64,000 nt of DNA from Portulaca oleracea (lineage: Eukaryota > Streptophyta > Magnoliopsida > Caryophyllales > Portulacaceae): assembly GCA_029582165.1 (NCBI GenBank), contig CM055869.1, positions 5,054,425-5,118,424 of the forward strand, written 5' to 3'. Under the pieces are notes generated by a model. It ran no database searches. It was not told where the DNA came from and worked only from the letters and a program-made list of their open reading frames with translations. This document shows, in pieces, positions 10,996 to 24,047 of this stretch (position 1 is the stretch's first letter; each line of letters opens with the position of its first letter). Made by a program: the position numbers and the translations under genes.

Positions 10996-11602
10996 TAAAT
11001 GGTTTATCACTCTAAAATCTCCAAAATTGATCACTCTTTGATTATTAGGAATCAAAAGTATCCATTTGTAGCTTCCTCATTTGAAGTTAATTTTTGCAAT
11101 TTTTTTTTAAAACCGTTATGAACTTCTAATTTTTATGCTAAATTAAATGTATATTTCTTAACTCCAAAAACACCAAAAACAACTAGACCATACACATGCT
11201 AAATTAAAGTTACTTATGTGGAATCCTAAATCGGGTCTCTTTACCATGTTTTTCTTAAGGGAAAAAAAATTAAATTCGACCTCCTCATAAAATTTTAGGG
11301 CAATTCATTATATACTGACCTGGAGTACATGCTCCCATTCATATAAATATGGATTTTTAAATGTATATTTGTCATAAACTAATATTTTTATGCTTAAAAT
11401 TCATTGCCCTAATTTCTAGTTTTTACATTTATACACTTTTAAGCTGTTTTTTTAAAAATTTATGTTCATTTTTTACCTTTTAAGTTCTATAACCCTACAC
11501 TTTTCAATCATTTATTTACTTGTTTAGTTAATTTATAGCCATAAAATCATTAACATAACTTCTAACTTCTACATTTATAAACTTTTTAAATATTTATACA
11601 TT

Positions 11603-11882
11603 TACCCTATTCTTTCTGCGGTGGGTAAAGTGTGATGATGATATGGTATCGTAAAAATGTAAATAGTGTAATACTTTGATATAATGTGGCAAGGTGTGAC
11701 AAGTTGTCGTAAATTTGTGTTAAGAATGGTTGATATGGTAGATGAAGAGATAAAAAAGTGAAAAATAGTGAGAAAGTGAGGAGCAAGAAAAGTAGGAAGA
11801 GAGAAAATTATGGTTGTTCGTTTATGGTTAGTATGCTAAATTGTGATAGGTATGATATAATACCGCACAAAAGAAAGTGACC
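11603..11882. repeat. MITE (CCACA subfamily), decayed
   Basis: Ends ACCCTATTCTTTCTGCGGTG and CCGCACAAAAGAAAGTGACC are imperfect inverses. The interior is rich in TGTGATA/ATGGTA motifs. Boundaries are approximate. Confidence 0.6.
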
Positions 11883-12182
11883 TGAAAGTTTTACCTATAA
11901 AACTATCGAGTATGAGCTATCAGAGGACATCGAGGAGGAGCACCATATAGAGTATAGACATTGAAATTTGAGTTCTCTTTTGAACTCATACGTAAAATTT
12001 CGGCTGCCCTTGTAACAAAGGTGAAGGGCGCAATTATTCTTGACAAAGTTGTAATACTATTTTCTTTTATGCAAAAGTCTTCATACACTCTATGAAACAA
12101 GTTCCAAACCCTTTCAATAATAAATACTAGTTCTTTTGGATGCCAAATTAGACTTCTTCCTACCACATACCTTCCAATCATG

Positions 12183-13240
12183 TGTTTCGTCCACCACCTA
12201 AACTGCCTTACTTAACATCTAAAAAGTTGTCCGTTCATGGCAATATATTTTTAACTTAAACGGCAAGAATCGAAAAAAATCTGAGAGGAAAATTCATTCT
12301 CCAATTGAATTAGGTCCAAATATGACTATTTATATACCTAATAAATTAGATAATAGTCCTTTTCAAAATCTATTTAAATTTAAACATATACTTAGTTTTT
12401 TGTTGATCGAAATTTGAATTACCCATCGATATCCTTGGAAAATTTCCCATTTAAAATTTGATTTGAATGTAATGATCACATATGGATATCATTGGAAAAT
12501 TTCCCACTTAAAATTTGAAAGGAATGTACGATCCTATATAAACAAGTAATGAATTCTTCTTTGGCATTGAAATATGTGCATAGTGTGGAGTTTTGATACA
12601 CCGAGGAATGAAAAGAAGAGGCATGCATTCTTGGATTACTGCCCCGTTCTCAATTTCTCCATTCTTTTCTTTTCTTTTTCTTTTTAATCTATAAGGAATT
12701 ATTATTTTAGGTCATAAAAAAAAGAAAATACATAATTTAAATAGAGTAAGTTCCATAATTAGATATTTTGAAGTAAAAAAAAAAGTAAGAATGAGTTCCT
12801 ATTGTTGTAGATTAAATGGAATGAAGTTCTAAAATGTATGAATAATGATGATGCGGAAGAGATGAGCCCCCACTTGCATTCCAAAAAATAGGAATGCTAT
12901 TGCATATGCTCTTATAGTGATTGTCACTTGTCAACGATGACAACCATGGTAATAAAATAAATCTTATTCGAACATGTGTCAAGTTTTATCTTGACCATTA
13001 ACTTTTTTATTTAAGGATTTTTGGGTAATAATACTCTCTCGGACAATAATACACTAAACTTTTTTTATAGACTCTAATACACTCAACTTTGAGGGTATTT
13101 GACAAAAATGCACTCAGAACAATTCTGGTGGTGGTTGACGCAGTGGCGAGTAATAGAATTCGGACCACTAGATTATAATCAACTATGAAATGAGACCACC
13201 AAAATACAATAAATATGTCAATGAGACTACTAGAATACAA
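12183..13240. other. Gene-free AT-rich DNA
   Basis: No convincing open frame, RNA gene or transposon end was seen. A short imperfect repetition occurs (ATATCATTGGAAAATTTCCC-like text twice near 12430-12510). Confidence 0.5.
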
Positions 13241-13251
13241 TAATAATTTAA

Positions 13252-13532
13252 GCCCCGTTCTTTTATGCGGTAGATTGTGGTGCAGTATCAGACCGTACCG
13301 CAACTCTTTAATTTTTACCACATTCACCACACCACACTACAATCATTACCAATATATTTCACTTTTCTCTCTCCTCACTTGTCTCCTCTACTTTTCACAT
13401 TTTTTCTCCTCGCTTCCCTCACTTACTATAATTCTCACCACAATTCACCACAACTCACCACACCTTTTCAAATTCCACCACACCACACCGCACCAATACC
13501 AAACCGCAACCAACAGTATAAAAGAACGGGGC
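13252..13532. repeat. MITE (CCACA subfamily)
   Basis: Ends GCCCCGTTCTTTTATGCGG and GTATAAAAGAACGGGGC are near-perfect inverted repeats. Subterminal regions hold many ACCACA, CACCACA and ACCGCA units. The target duplication is not clear. Confidence 0.75.
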
Positions 13533-13644
13533 CTTTATATATATTTCAATTTTCTATTTCAATTTTTGTAAGATTATATTTGAAGAATTTAATTTTATAA
13601 TTTTGCTAAGTAGTTGTGAGTAATATTTTCGACACTAATTTATT

Positions 13645-14030
13645 AGGATCATTAGGTTCTGAAATACCCAACTTTGAGAATTGAATTGGTTATCACAATA
13701 TTTCTACCTCCACATTTGATTCATAACATCCCAACTTTTGGAGTGATATTTGTCAGTAGCCCAAAATCGAATTAACATGAATTAAACTCTGTTTTTTTTT
13801 TATTATGTGTCAGATGTTTTTTTTTTTTGGTTTAAACATAGTTTCATTATACGTATCATCTCTAAAACCACCACCATATTGCAAAACTTGAATGGAATTG
13901 ATGTTAATTCGATCTTGGAATGCTGACAAATACTACCCTAAGGTTGGGATGTTATGAGTTAAATATGAAGTTTAGGATATTGTGATAAACAACGCAAATG
14001 CATGTTGGGGATTTTAGAACTTAATAACCC
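13645..14030. mobile_element. Long-inverted-repeat MITE (Mutator-like, family B)
   Basis: The two arms (about 13645-13790 and 13885-14030) are inverted copies with conserved blocks such as CATAACATCCCAAC and ATTTGTCAG. Ends are GGATCATTAGGTTCTGAAAT and TTTTAGAACTTAATAACCC. The adjoining 9-mers match only in part, so the element is old. A diverged relative sits at 52693-52993. Confidence 0.65.
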
Positions 14031-14566
14031 AAATGATCAATTGATTTTGGAATACTATCATATGATATTCTAAATAAGATGGTCAAAAAGAATTGAAATC
14101 GATAAAAAACAATTATATATTTTGGTAATTCTTAATCGTCTGACAATAAATGCAATTCAATTATATATTATTTCTCTAAATTAAAGTTTAAATAATTTTT
14201 AAGTTATCATAATGTGAATGTGATGATATAATTTGAATAAATTGGAGTATCTAGAGACAATTTTATTTTCACATGAAAAGGAAAAAGTTGCGGTCAGAAC
14301 CCGTAAACCCGACCTAAACCGCTTAAATCCGAAATACACTAGATCATATTTACTCAAGTTCAAAAAACACCCAACATGTATTTACTCAAAATCAAATTCA
14401 CCCCTCCCCCCCCCCCCCCAAATTGTCAGGTCCACGTCATAACTCATAGGTGATGATACATGTATTGGGTACGCCATTTTTCTAAAGATTGGGTAATTTT
14501 AAATACACTTCTTTGACCAAATACATTCAAGTTATATATTAACATCATTTAGAAAAGTTACGATTC

Positions 14567-14743
14567 GTAGATCACCTCACTTACCCACATATCTTTGTCA
14601 CCAAACAATTCATTTATAATTTGGCATTTAAAAAAATAAAGAAGAAGAAGAAGAAAAAGCAAAGTTAAAATTGGTTTAAGTAGGTTTTGATTAGGCAAAA
14701 TGTAGACCACCTCACTTACCCACATATCTTTGTCACCAAACAA
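14567..14743. repeat. Direct repeat pair, about 42 bp
   Basis: The text beginning CACCTCACTTACCCACATAT and running through TTTGTCACCAAACAA occurs twice, near 14571 and 14706, about 135 bp apart. A purine-rich GAAGAAGAAGAAG spacer lies between them. It may be a target duplication of a lost element or a local duplication. Confidence 0.8.
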
Positions 14744-14759
14744 AATTTTGGCCTAATTT

Positions 14760-15544
14760 CATTTAGTTATCCCAACTTATATTGGGTTGTTCGGGTATAT
14801 ACTCCCTGAGGGGGAAAAAAATCTCTACCAACATTTTAGTTGTGTTGCCAATCATAGTATTGAATTTGAATGAATATACAGTGAGATGTTAGCTGACAGG
14901 AGTTGGTAGTTGATGCACTGAATTCTGGGTTAATCATTCATTTTTCTTCATGCATCGTCCGTTTGCCTAATCATCCGGAAAAAAAAATTCAAAAAATTCA
15001 AAAAAAAAAAAAAACTGGATGGGTTTTTATAATAATTTTGCATAGTTACATTATTGAAGGTATTTATATATAGCCTAATGTGAGGTGCTCCTGTATGCAA
15101 GTGTGAACGAGGTTTTATCATGATTCAAGCTGAAGCAACGTTTGCTAGAAAAAAAAAAATAGTTTTGCACACAATGATGCTCATCTTTTCATGCATAATG
15201 TTTGTTTTTTTTGTTTTTGAAAATAAAAATGGGAATACGGATCACAATTATTTTTTTGTACAGATAGATGTATTGAGAATTTATGGTATTTTCTCATAAT
15301 GCAGGGTACATTTAAAGATGAATGCTAAAAGGAAATTAAAAGAGAACAAAATATTTGATTTATTCTTGTAGTAGTTTGTGGATTAGGTGTTTTTTTGTTC
15401 TTTATGTAGCTGCTTAATTGTATCTTATAGCCAATTTTGTGGGTTATTTCTTACCGCCTTTCTTTTGCTATTTTGCGAATCTTTGTAGCATATCTGACGC
15501 AATATTTAGTCTTTTAATAAATTTTAATTATAAAAACTATTTAT

Positions 15545-15579
<35 letters not shown>

Positions 15580-15920
15580 TAATTTGGGGTGTCAATTCAA
15601 AATAACTTATCCTTTAAAAGTTAAACACAATTAAGCCAAACATAGAATTAAAATGAAAGGAATTAATCAAAAGTCTCACAATGGGCCGATGGGGATCCAT
15701 GAACAATTCGTATAAGTTAATATCTAATAGAGTAAAAGTAGAATAAAAATACATGCTCTTGGAATATTTTGGTATTTCATGGTGGAAATACGAGTAAGTT
15801 GTTATTCAAGGTGTGAAGCTGGCAAATTAAAAGACATGGATATTGAGAAACTCAATCAACCGCTTATCACTCAATGCAGGATGTAGATTTCTCAGTTCTC
15901 ACTACTATCAAGAGGTTACT
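14760..15920. other. Gene-free AT-rich DNA with (TAA)n microsatellite
   Basis: A TAA trinucleotide run of about 11 units lies at 15547-15579. Nothing else beyond A/T runs was recognised. Confidence 0.6.
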
Positions 15921-15926
15921 GGACTA

Positions 15927-16165
15927 TGCTCCATCCGTTCTTTTTTATCTGTCATTTATGATTTTCTATACCAATTTTTAATCAATAATTTCTAATATAA
16001 AACTTGTATAGAAAAATATAATATTATACTTTTCTAATAGTATTTTTTATTACGACTCTAATCATATCAATTTTGTATGATGAATTATTATACAAAATTA
16101 AGATATTAACGGTCAAAATTTTTGCTACAATTCCCTAGGCGACAGATAAAACAAAACGGAGGTAG
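15927..16165. repeat. Stowaway-like MITE (Tc1/mariner type)
   Basis: Ends CTCCATCCGTTCTTTTTTATC and GATAAAACAAAACGGAGGTAG are inverted repeats of the Stowaway form (CTCCxTCCGTT), flanked by TA. The interior is AT-rich and nearly the same as the element at 18956-19191 (shared TTTTTATTA and GGTCAAAATTTTTGC blocks). Confidence 0.85.
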
Positions 16166-16287
16166 TATTTCATTTCATTGAAACATCCTCACATAATGTA
16201 TCTCGTTTTCCAATTCATCGAAGGTGTGCGCAATATTTTGTATGTACTAGCTCGCTCATAAAAGCAGCTAATAAATTTGCTAAGTCA

Positions 16288-16470
16288 ATGAGCTAGTAAC
16301 TCACATGACATCATTGTAACCTTCCGATCCATCTTAAAGGTTATGAGATCGATTCTCAATACTTGCAAGTCTCCTTGTGTGGAGATGAGTAGAGTCATGA
16401 ACTAAGAGCTAACGTCTCTCCCCTCCCCGTGGGTCACTAACTTTAGTTGGTGTAAATATGAAATAAAGCC
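16288..16470 (+). mobile_element. tRNA-derived SINE, second copy
   Basis: It contains the GAGCTAGTAACTCA head and the B-box-like AGGTTATGAGATCGATTC (16337-16355), followed by text ending GTTGGTGTAAATATGAAAT. The layout matches the SINE at 1142. Target duplications were not identified and ends are approximate. Confidence 0.55.
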
Positions 16471-17640
16471 CAATTTGAATGATCAAAATTTACCCCTATA
16501 AACAGGAAGCTTAAATAATAAAACTACTACTTTTAAGTTTTTAGATAACCTTCCAACAGTTAAACACACCATGTCAATAGCGTAGGAGATACAAGAATTT
16601 ATTGTATGTAACTCTTTATTTTTTTTTTAAACTTAAATAAAAAGGGGTTAGCCTCATCTTTTTTAGTGCTAGAAAAACCCTTCCTCAACTCCAACTAAAT
16701 TTATTGTCTCATTTTTTGTTTTCGATTTCCAAAAGTTCCTGCCTTTTGGATATGTCGTTTCAGCATTTTCATCATGCTTGGGGAAAAATGCCTACATTTA
16801 GATCCTTTCAAATCTTGCGTTAGCGGGATAATAATGAGGTTTGTTGTTATATTTTACAATCACTTGTAGTTTTGTATTTTATAAAAATAATTTTTATAAC
16901 AATTTAATGCTAAGCCTTGTATAATATATTAATAATTAAAATTTATAAAATTTGACTTTATTAAATAAATAAAATATGTATTTGTTAAGAAGAGAGTACC
17001 ATTGTAAATATCTAAGCCCACTCTCCAAAATATAAGCTTAAAATCTTAAATATTATTCAAAACTCATGAATTGAATAAGAATAATGAATATGCTTAATTG
17101 CAAGACAAACTGCACAGGGAAAGCTTCTTTGCTTAATGACTACAACTCTTTTCTTTAAACTTTTTGTTTTGTTTTATTATGTGTTACATACAAAAGCTGA
17201 AAAGCATGAAATTACTTTATATTTGGAAATCCAAATGATCATAATATTGTATCATAATATTTGGATATTATTTTATTATTCAGATAAGGACTATGGGAAT
17301 TAATCGGAAAACAAGTGGATAGTGGATACCACATCTCCCAAATGGACCCAACTGTGGCCTGCACCCCTCCCGGCCTCCCTTGCAACCGCCCTCACCCAAC
17401 TTAAAAAAAGGGAAATAAATATTATTTTGTGTTTTTTTATCTTCGTTTTTTAAAATTTATGTTTAGTAAACATTATTGATTAATATTTGACGGGTATAGA
17501 TGGATGTGACTTAGTATTGAAAATATAATTTGACAAGAAATAATCTAGAAATATAATTTTTCTTCTTTATTTCCAATGATATCTATTTTCTCTTTCATGT
17601 ATCGAAAAGAATATGCATAGGTTTACCTTATTATATAAAT

Positions 17641-18494
17641 TAGGTTTTATTATTGTGTTTGGCAAAGGGGAAAAATACTTTCTAGGAAAATGTTTTCCCA
17701 ATTTTTTAGTGTTTGGTACAAAAAAGTTTGGAAAATCATTTTCAAAGAAAATCATTTTCTCCTGAAAGAAGGAAATTGAGAAAATCATGTTCTCCTAAAT
17801 GAAGGAAATTGACTTCCTTTATTCAACCTAGGAAAAATATTTTTCACCATACATTGTTGGATTGATTTTCACTACTAACTTTAATTGAAATTTGAGAGCG
17901 AAATTCAACATTAATGGTTTTGCTCGAAATTTCGTAACACGATAGAATGGATTAAAAAAAACTCAAATATACATTTTTAGCTCAAAATATTTTCATCTGA
18001 TAACATTTATCGCGACATATATCAGATTTTTTTGTCTCTAATTAAACTAACTGAAACTTTAAAAAATTTAAACTGAACAGTTTGAATCGAAACTTTATGA
18101 TTTGATCGTATGGACTAAGAAAAGCTCAAATATAAATTTCGTGCTCCAAATATTTTCATTTGTAACATATATCGTCACTTTTATTGACATTTTTTTGTGG
18201 TTTAATATGACTAAAACTTAAGAACAAAATTCAATTTTATTGGTTTATCATAGAACTTTACAATGCGATAGAAATAATTAAAAAAAGCTCAAATATGAAT
18301 TTTGAGTTCAAAATATTTTCATTTGTAACATATATCGCTACTTATATTGACATATATGGTCATTTTCCGAAAAACAATTTATTTCCTACCAAATAAAGGA
18401 AAATCTAATATTGAAAAGCATTTTCCTTGGAAAATCATTTCTCTTAAAAACGATTTTCTCCGAAATTATTTTCCTTCCAACCAAATACAACCTA
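17641..18494. mobile_element. Non-autonomous DNA transposon with internal 163-bp tandem triplication
   Basis: Terminal regions are inverted (left TAGGTTTTATTATTGTGTTT, right CCAAATACAACCTA), and both subterminal regions are full of GGAAAAT/ATTTTCC motifs. The centre holds three tandem copies of one unit, with the marker CTCAAATAT at 17962, 18125 and 18288, an exact period of 163 bp twice over. The class (hAT-like?) is unresolved because no target duplication is clear. Confidence 0.6.
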
Positions 18495-18513
18495 AATAAA
18501 AGTCTACTTTTTA

Positions 18514-18770
18514 CTCCATCCGTTCTATATTAATTGTCATAATTTTGACTTTCACAGTCTCCAATGTTACTCTTTGATTGATTATTCCTGACATAATATG
18601 TTGTTAACAATTGCAATATTATACTTTTATGATAGTATTTTTTATTATGAATTTAATGGTGGTAATTTTATATAGCAACTCATTATATATATTAAAAAAT
18701 TTATGGTTAAAATTTTTGAAATTTAACTGCACAATTTCCAAAGACAACAGTTAATATGGAACAGAGTGAG
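18514..18770. repeat. Stowaway-like MITE
   Basis: A 257-bp element with ends CTCCATCCGTTCTATATTAA and TTAATATGGAACAGAGTGAG, flanked by TA on both sides (18512-18513 and 18771-18772). The interior is AT-rich. Confidence 0.85.
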
Positions 18771-18955
18771 TATTTATTTGTTCAATGTAAATTTGGTTTT
18801 ACGGGATCAATTTCAAATCAGTTTCCTTTTTCTGTCAATTTTCAAATGATTAAGCAAATAAATTTACGTCGCTCAAAAAAATCAAATAAAAAAAATAAAC
18901 TTTAACAGCAAACTTCCAAAAAAGTTGCCAAAACAAACCTGAAGAAAAAAAATTA

Positions 18956-19191
18956 CTCCCTCTGTTTTTTTTTATCTATCATTTACGATTTTCAGTGTCA
19001 ATTTTTAATCAATAATTTCTAATATAAAATTTTTATAGAAAAATATAATATTATACTTTTTTAATAGTATTTTTTATTATGAATCTAATGATATCAATTT
19101 TGTATGATGAATCATTATACAAATTAAGATATTGACGGTCAAAATTTTTGCCACAATTACCTAGGCAACAGATAAAACAAAACGGAGGTAG
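18956..19191. repeat. Stowaway-like MITE
   Basis: A 236-bp element with ends CTCCCTCTGTTTTTTTTTAT and GATAAAACAAAACGGAGGTAG, flanked by TA (18954-18955 and 19192-19193). It is a sister copy of the element at 15927-16165. Confidence 0.9.
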
Positions 19192-19199
19192 TAGATTGC

Positions 19200-21570
19200 C
19201 CCAATCTGGTGTCAGATTTAATTGGACCCTTCAATAATAAAAAAATAAAATTTAATTGGACCCGGGCATTTTATTTTATAGTTTTTTTTGAAAAAAAGAA
19301 AGAATGACAAAACAATATGATAATATAAAGGGCAATAATGGAATTCAGATTTGAAAATCTCATAAGAGGCTCGGCTTTCTATTTATTGGCGCATGGCGGA
19401 CGAATCTAATGGAAGGCATAGAGGCCATTTGAATGTGGGGCCCATGCAAGGTGGACTTATGAATTGGGCCCCACGAAAAAGACATGAATTGCAATGCAGG
19501 GAATTGCAGGTAAAGGAAGGCACCTTCCTTCCGCATTCAGTAGCCTACATATTCATTGCCTTATCAATTCTCAAATTTCCAATTTACTGTATCAAAGGTC
19601 TAATTTTTGAATCCAAAAATTCAATTTAAAATTCATAAATAAACTCCACTTGTATAATTATTTTATATATTTAAAAAATACACTATCAAATACTTTTGTT
19701 CAAATTAGGAACTCTATGTAAAGTTCACTTGACAAATATAAGCAAAGAAATAAAGATTTGAGACAGTTTCTTGCCCAATAATTTCGGTAAGTTTGTAATA
19801 TTCAATTGTAATCTTAATTATGAACCCAAAAATTAGAACTAAAATTTAAAAAGCACAAATCATCAAGAATAAACTCAATCAAAATAACTAGAATAAGAAA
19901 TTGAGTGGTTGATTCTTTGTATAAGGGCCAAACAATCAAACTCAATCACTATCTTCTGGACCTCTGGTAGTGAACCCAATTATAAAAAGTCCATAGAAGC
20001 TGAAGCCTAATAAATTTGAGCCCAGGAAGATTCTCATGGGCCCGCCCACACGTCAAAATTGAAGGCACCGCCGACAGTAAAGTCTGAACTCGAGTGGGCT
20101 AAACCGGTTTAAATCTCAAACAGGTCGGGATGACAAGAAGTTGTGACTTGTGACAGCCCATTTAAGATTTAAACGGATTTCAACCCGGTTTTAGAGACCC
20201 ACATTGGCCCGTTGGGTACCCAGCCCACTGCTAACTTTAGTTAAGACTTAATTTTTTTTTTGAAGAATAGTTAATGGCTAATTAATCACCCAGATTAGTG
20301 ATTAGGTTTGTTTGATTACAACATCCCTCCTTATCTGGGTGTTTTGGGCGTTTGATGAATTGGTGCTGAGCAGGATGATGCTTGTGATTTTCGGATCATT
20401 TGATCTTAGTTTCAGTAATTCCATAGGGTGAATTGTATTCTTTTTAATCCATTTTCTTACAGAAAATGTAAATGAGATGTGGTGAAGTGTGAAAATAAGG
20501 GTCAGTTCATGGGCTGATTTGTTTGACTGTAAAATTGAAATTAAGTATATTTGTACCAATAAATTACTTATGTTAATTATGATTTAATATGGAGTATTAA
20601 TAATACTATTTAAGTAAGGTTAGCATTTAAAATAATTGAAAAAACTATTTATTTTGAGTTCATGATCGGCCAATTCGGTCCAGTCGATCTACCAACCCTT
20701 TAATGATGTGAAACAGACCGGCTTGTTAACGATCCGTCCTGCACCGACCTTACCCTTTGACAACCCTTATTTTTTAGAGTCTGATCCTCTTAACCTTATG
20801 TGACCCTGACCCATTGCCCACCCTTACAGGCATGTTATCGATATCTTGGAATTTGAAAATTTCATGTATGAGTTAAATCAAAATATGTTTTCAATGAAAA
20901 ATAATTGCCATATCGTTTCATTTGATTCTTATGTGTTACCATTTAATTGATGTTACTTTCATCATTTAAAAATTCTTCTCATTTCAATCAACTATAGATA
21001 GTTATATCTTAATATTTATGTTTAAACAATTTTCTTAAAAAATGTTTAAACTCTCTAAAAACTGTTTAAACAAAAGAAAGATCTTAAATTTTTTATAGAT
21101 TGGTAGCTCAACCAACTATACATCACGGATGTCAATTTAGCTTGTTAGAATGATCATCCTACTTTTAATTTAAAAAATTAGTCATTCATCAATCATCATC
21201 ATTGTACCTTTCACTATATTAATCAACTTGTTTATTCTTTTTCATGCGACAAATTCAGGTAGCTGTGTGTCAAGTATACCTCTAATTGCGGCATATATGA
21301 GATGCATACTAACATGCAAATCAAACCAAAATAATAATAATGATGATGGTTGTGCTAATAATTTGTGATTAGTGTCTCAGTCACTAATAGACACCAATAT
21401 ACTAGAAAATTTACAATTTTTTTTAACAAAAACAAACCAACTAAGATCTTTGAGTTGGCTTTTGAAAGGACCAGGTAAGCTTGATGACAATGAATCACCT
21501 ATAAATATAAAACTATATATAAATACAAGTATGAATAATCCCAATAAAGAAATTTCATTACTTTATAAAC
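19200..21570. other. Gene-free AT-rich DNA
   Basis: No gene or RNA was recognised. Short GC-richer patches near 20060-20230 and 20660-20830 (ACCGGTT, GACCCATTGCCCACCC) look like relics of a repeat but have no definable ends. The 78-codon frame at 19393 has no supporting features. Confidence 0.5.
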
Positions 21571-21571
21571 T

Positions 21572-21852
21572 GGGGCTATGTTCTTTTATGAGGTACGGTG
21601 CGATACCACAATTCACTATATTATTCAATATTTTTTCATATTTCACCATATTTTATTACAATTATATATTACTAATATATCTCATCACTTTTCTCATTTC
21701 TTTTTCATATTTTCTTTCACATTTTCTTTCATCGTCTATCACATTAACCACATTTTTCAAAAATTTATTATACCATTCCATACCTTACCACACTTTCCAT
21801 AATTTCACTGCTCCATACCATTTCTGTATCTTACAAACCCGCACCAAAAAAC
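21572..21852. repeat. MITE (CCACA subfamily)
   Basis: Left end GGGGCTATGTTCTTTTATGA and right end near CCCGCACCAAAAAACC are imperfect inverses. The interior has CACCATA/CATTTTC runs on both sides. The right end is decayed. Confidence 0.55.
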
Positions 21853-22809
21853 CTGATGATGAGTTGATCAAAATCATAAAAGATAGTGGGGTCGGCGGAA
21901 ATGGACATAAAAATAAAAAAGCATATATAGTATAGGTTGAGAGAATATAATATAGAGGGGAGATTAATATGTGGCGAAGTTTTGTGGGCAGAAAAATAAA
22001 GGGTAGGATGAGCATGGAAGAGCACGTATCCATCTTCAATCTGACTTGCTCTCCTATATCTCAGCTATAATGGTCCCTTCTTCTAGCTGTATGTATTTGC
22101 ATTGTGTTTGCTTTTTGGATCTTCTGTTTGCACCTAATATATTCCCTCACAGAGAGTTCCGATCGATTAAATAGGCCTGCCTAATTGATTTATATCGGCT
22201 TAATTGAATCTTTTATTTAACTTAGGGCATTTTCGTTTTTAACAAGTAACTACTCGCATTGTTACATATTATTTGTCGCAACAGAAATCGTGTCGCTCAA
22301 ATATTTGATACTTTAATTATTAATTTTCAATATGTATAATAATTTAATTTGTTGTATAGGATTGTTGCTATTAGATTTATAATGAAAATTAGAATCCTAA
22401 AAATATAATATCCTAATTTTTAATAGAATATTATATGAAAATTATTGTGTCGAAAAATTATACTGAGACCGTTAAAATTAACTAGTGACAAATAACATAA
22501 ACTGAATAGGGTAATAAGGACGAGTAAAAGTAGAACAAAAAAGTTACAAGTGCAATGAAAGCTAAGAGAAATGTCTTTAAGTGATCGAAGTTAAAAAGTA
22601 ACTGAGATTTGCACATCGAAAAAAAAAGCTCTTGATGTAAGCTGGGTTGGGTTTATTTGAGTTTCAATTTATGCTCAACTATTTTATATATATACTCAAA
22701 TTTATCAAGGGAATATAGCTATACTACCAGCAATATTCGTTAAGAGATTTTAAGGGTGAAATTATCGAGGGGTGATTAATCTATATATATTTGGAGAGAT
22801 TTTTCCTTA

Positions 22810-22980
22810 TCTTTCCCCGTTCTTTTGTGCGTTGCGTTTGCTTTGCATTGCGTTGAGTTGTGTTTGTGTTTGCGTTGCGTTAAGTTGCGGTGGAAATTGT
22901 TAAAAAGTAATGGTAATTTGCGTTATGTTGCGGTAAGTTGCGTTGCGTTTGGGTGCGTTAACGCATAAAAGAACAGAGGC
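22810..22980. repeat. MITE (GCGTT subfamily)
   Basis: Ends CCCCGTTCTTTTGTGCGTT and AACGCATAAAAGAACAGAGGC are inverted. The interior is almost entirely TTGCGTT-type units. A close relative is at 24048-24201 (shared AAAAAGTAATGGTAATTTGC). Confidence 0.75.
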
Positions 22981-24047
22981 TTAAAGACATTGCATTTTAT
23001 GCTTTACATTTAGGTCAATTTTTATGAATTCTTGAATTTAAATATAAAAGTTATACACGAGACAGTAAGTATAAATCGGTAAATTATTAATTAGGTATAT
23101 ATATTCAGACATACCTCTCTTATTCCTCATACCTCTCTTATTTCGCATACTTGTACTTCAATTACCATGTAAAAGAGTCGGATCTACGATAATTCATGTA
23201 AGCCAAAACCCTCATAACTTGTGTATTTGTTATTGTACATGTCTTCACACGAGGCACTTTGAAATCACCATCTTAAGCTAGCTTTAGGGGGGAGTATGTT
23301 TGTTTTGTTTCATTGAATTGAAGGATTACAAAGAATGGATCACCTCAATCATAAGTAGAGGCTAGAACAAGCAAATGGGACACATACCTACATTTTACTG
23401 AATTTGCAAGTGTCCTTTTGTTGTTGTCCTCTAGTTTGAGGGAGTGATTGCTTAGTCAACACGGTAAATTTGTGTTTCTAATGTGAAGAAGCCCAAAGAA
23501 TAGTTAGAGTAAACTTTCCTTTGAATTTGGTTAGGTTTATTCAGCCCTTACAAATGGAGAAAATACATGACATTCATTATTTAGGGGTCAATTATAGATT
23601 TGTTCTAGTGAGATTGAGAATTAAAGACTAAAATTTTTGGTTGAATTTAGATCAATGTCTCCGAACATTTGAAAAAGAGTTTTTTAAAAATTTGGATTTT
23701 AATAGACTAAAGCAAAATGTCTCATTAAAATTATTTTTCTTCTTTTTTATGTTGTAATAAGTAGCGAACGATTTTCAAATCTTGAATCAATTGAAACTAA
23801 TATCTCTAAAATATAAAATTTAAGATAAGATTGTTATATCAGTACCCTCGATATCCCATCTGGATAGGATTTCAAAGCATTGATTTCGATTTTAGAATGT
23901 ATGATCACATGAAATTATCTTGACAAGTTCCACATTTTCTTATTTCCTTCTTTTTAGGAAATAGTTCCACATCTTTGCTAAGATGTGTGTTTTGGTTGGA
24001 AGCAAAATAATTTTCAAGCAAATATTTTTTTTTCAAGGAAAGTCACT

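Noticed and set aside
11903..12181. 92-codon minus-strand frame that looks somewhat protein-like
   Set aside because: No recognisable family, no supporting exons or signals. Kept only as a weak possibility of a gene relic.
19393..19629. 78-codon plus-strand frame starting MADESNGRHRG
   Set aside because: Good start context but the second half is AT-rich low complexity; no homology recalled.
21372..21935. 187-codon plus-strand open frame
   Set aside because: Most of it is translation of a CCACA-type MITE and flanking AT-rich DNA; low complexity, no family motifs.
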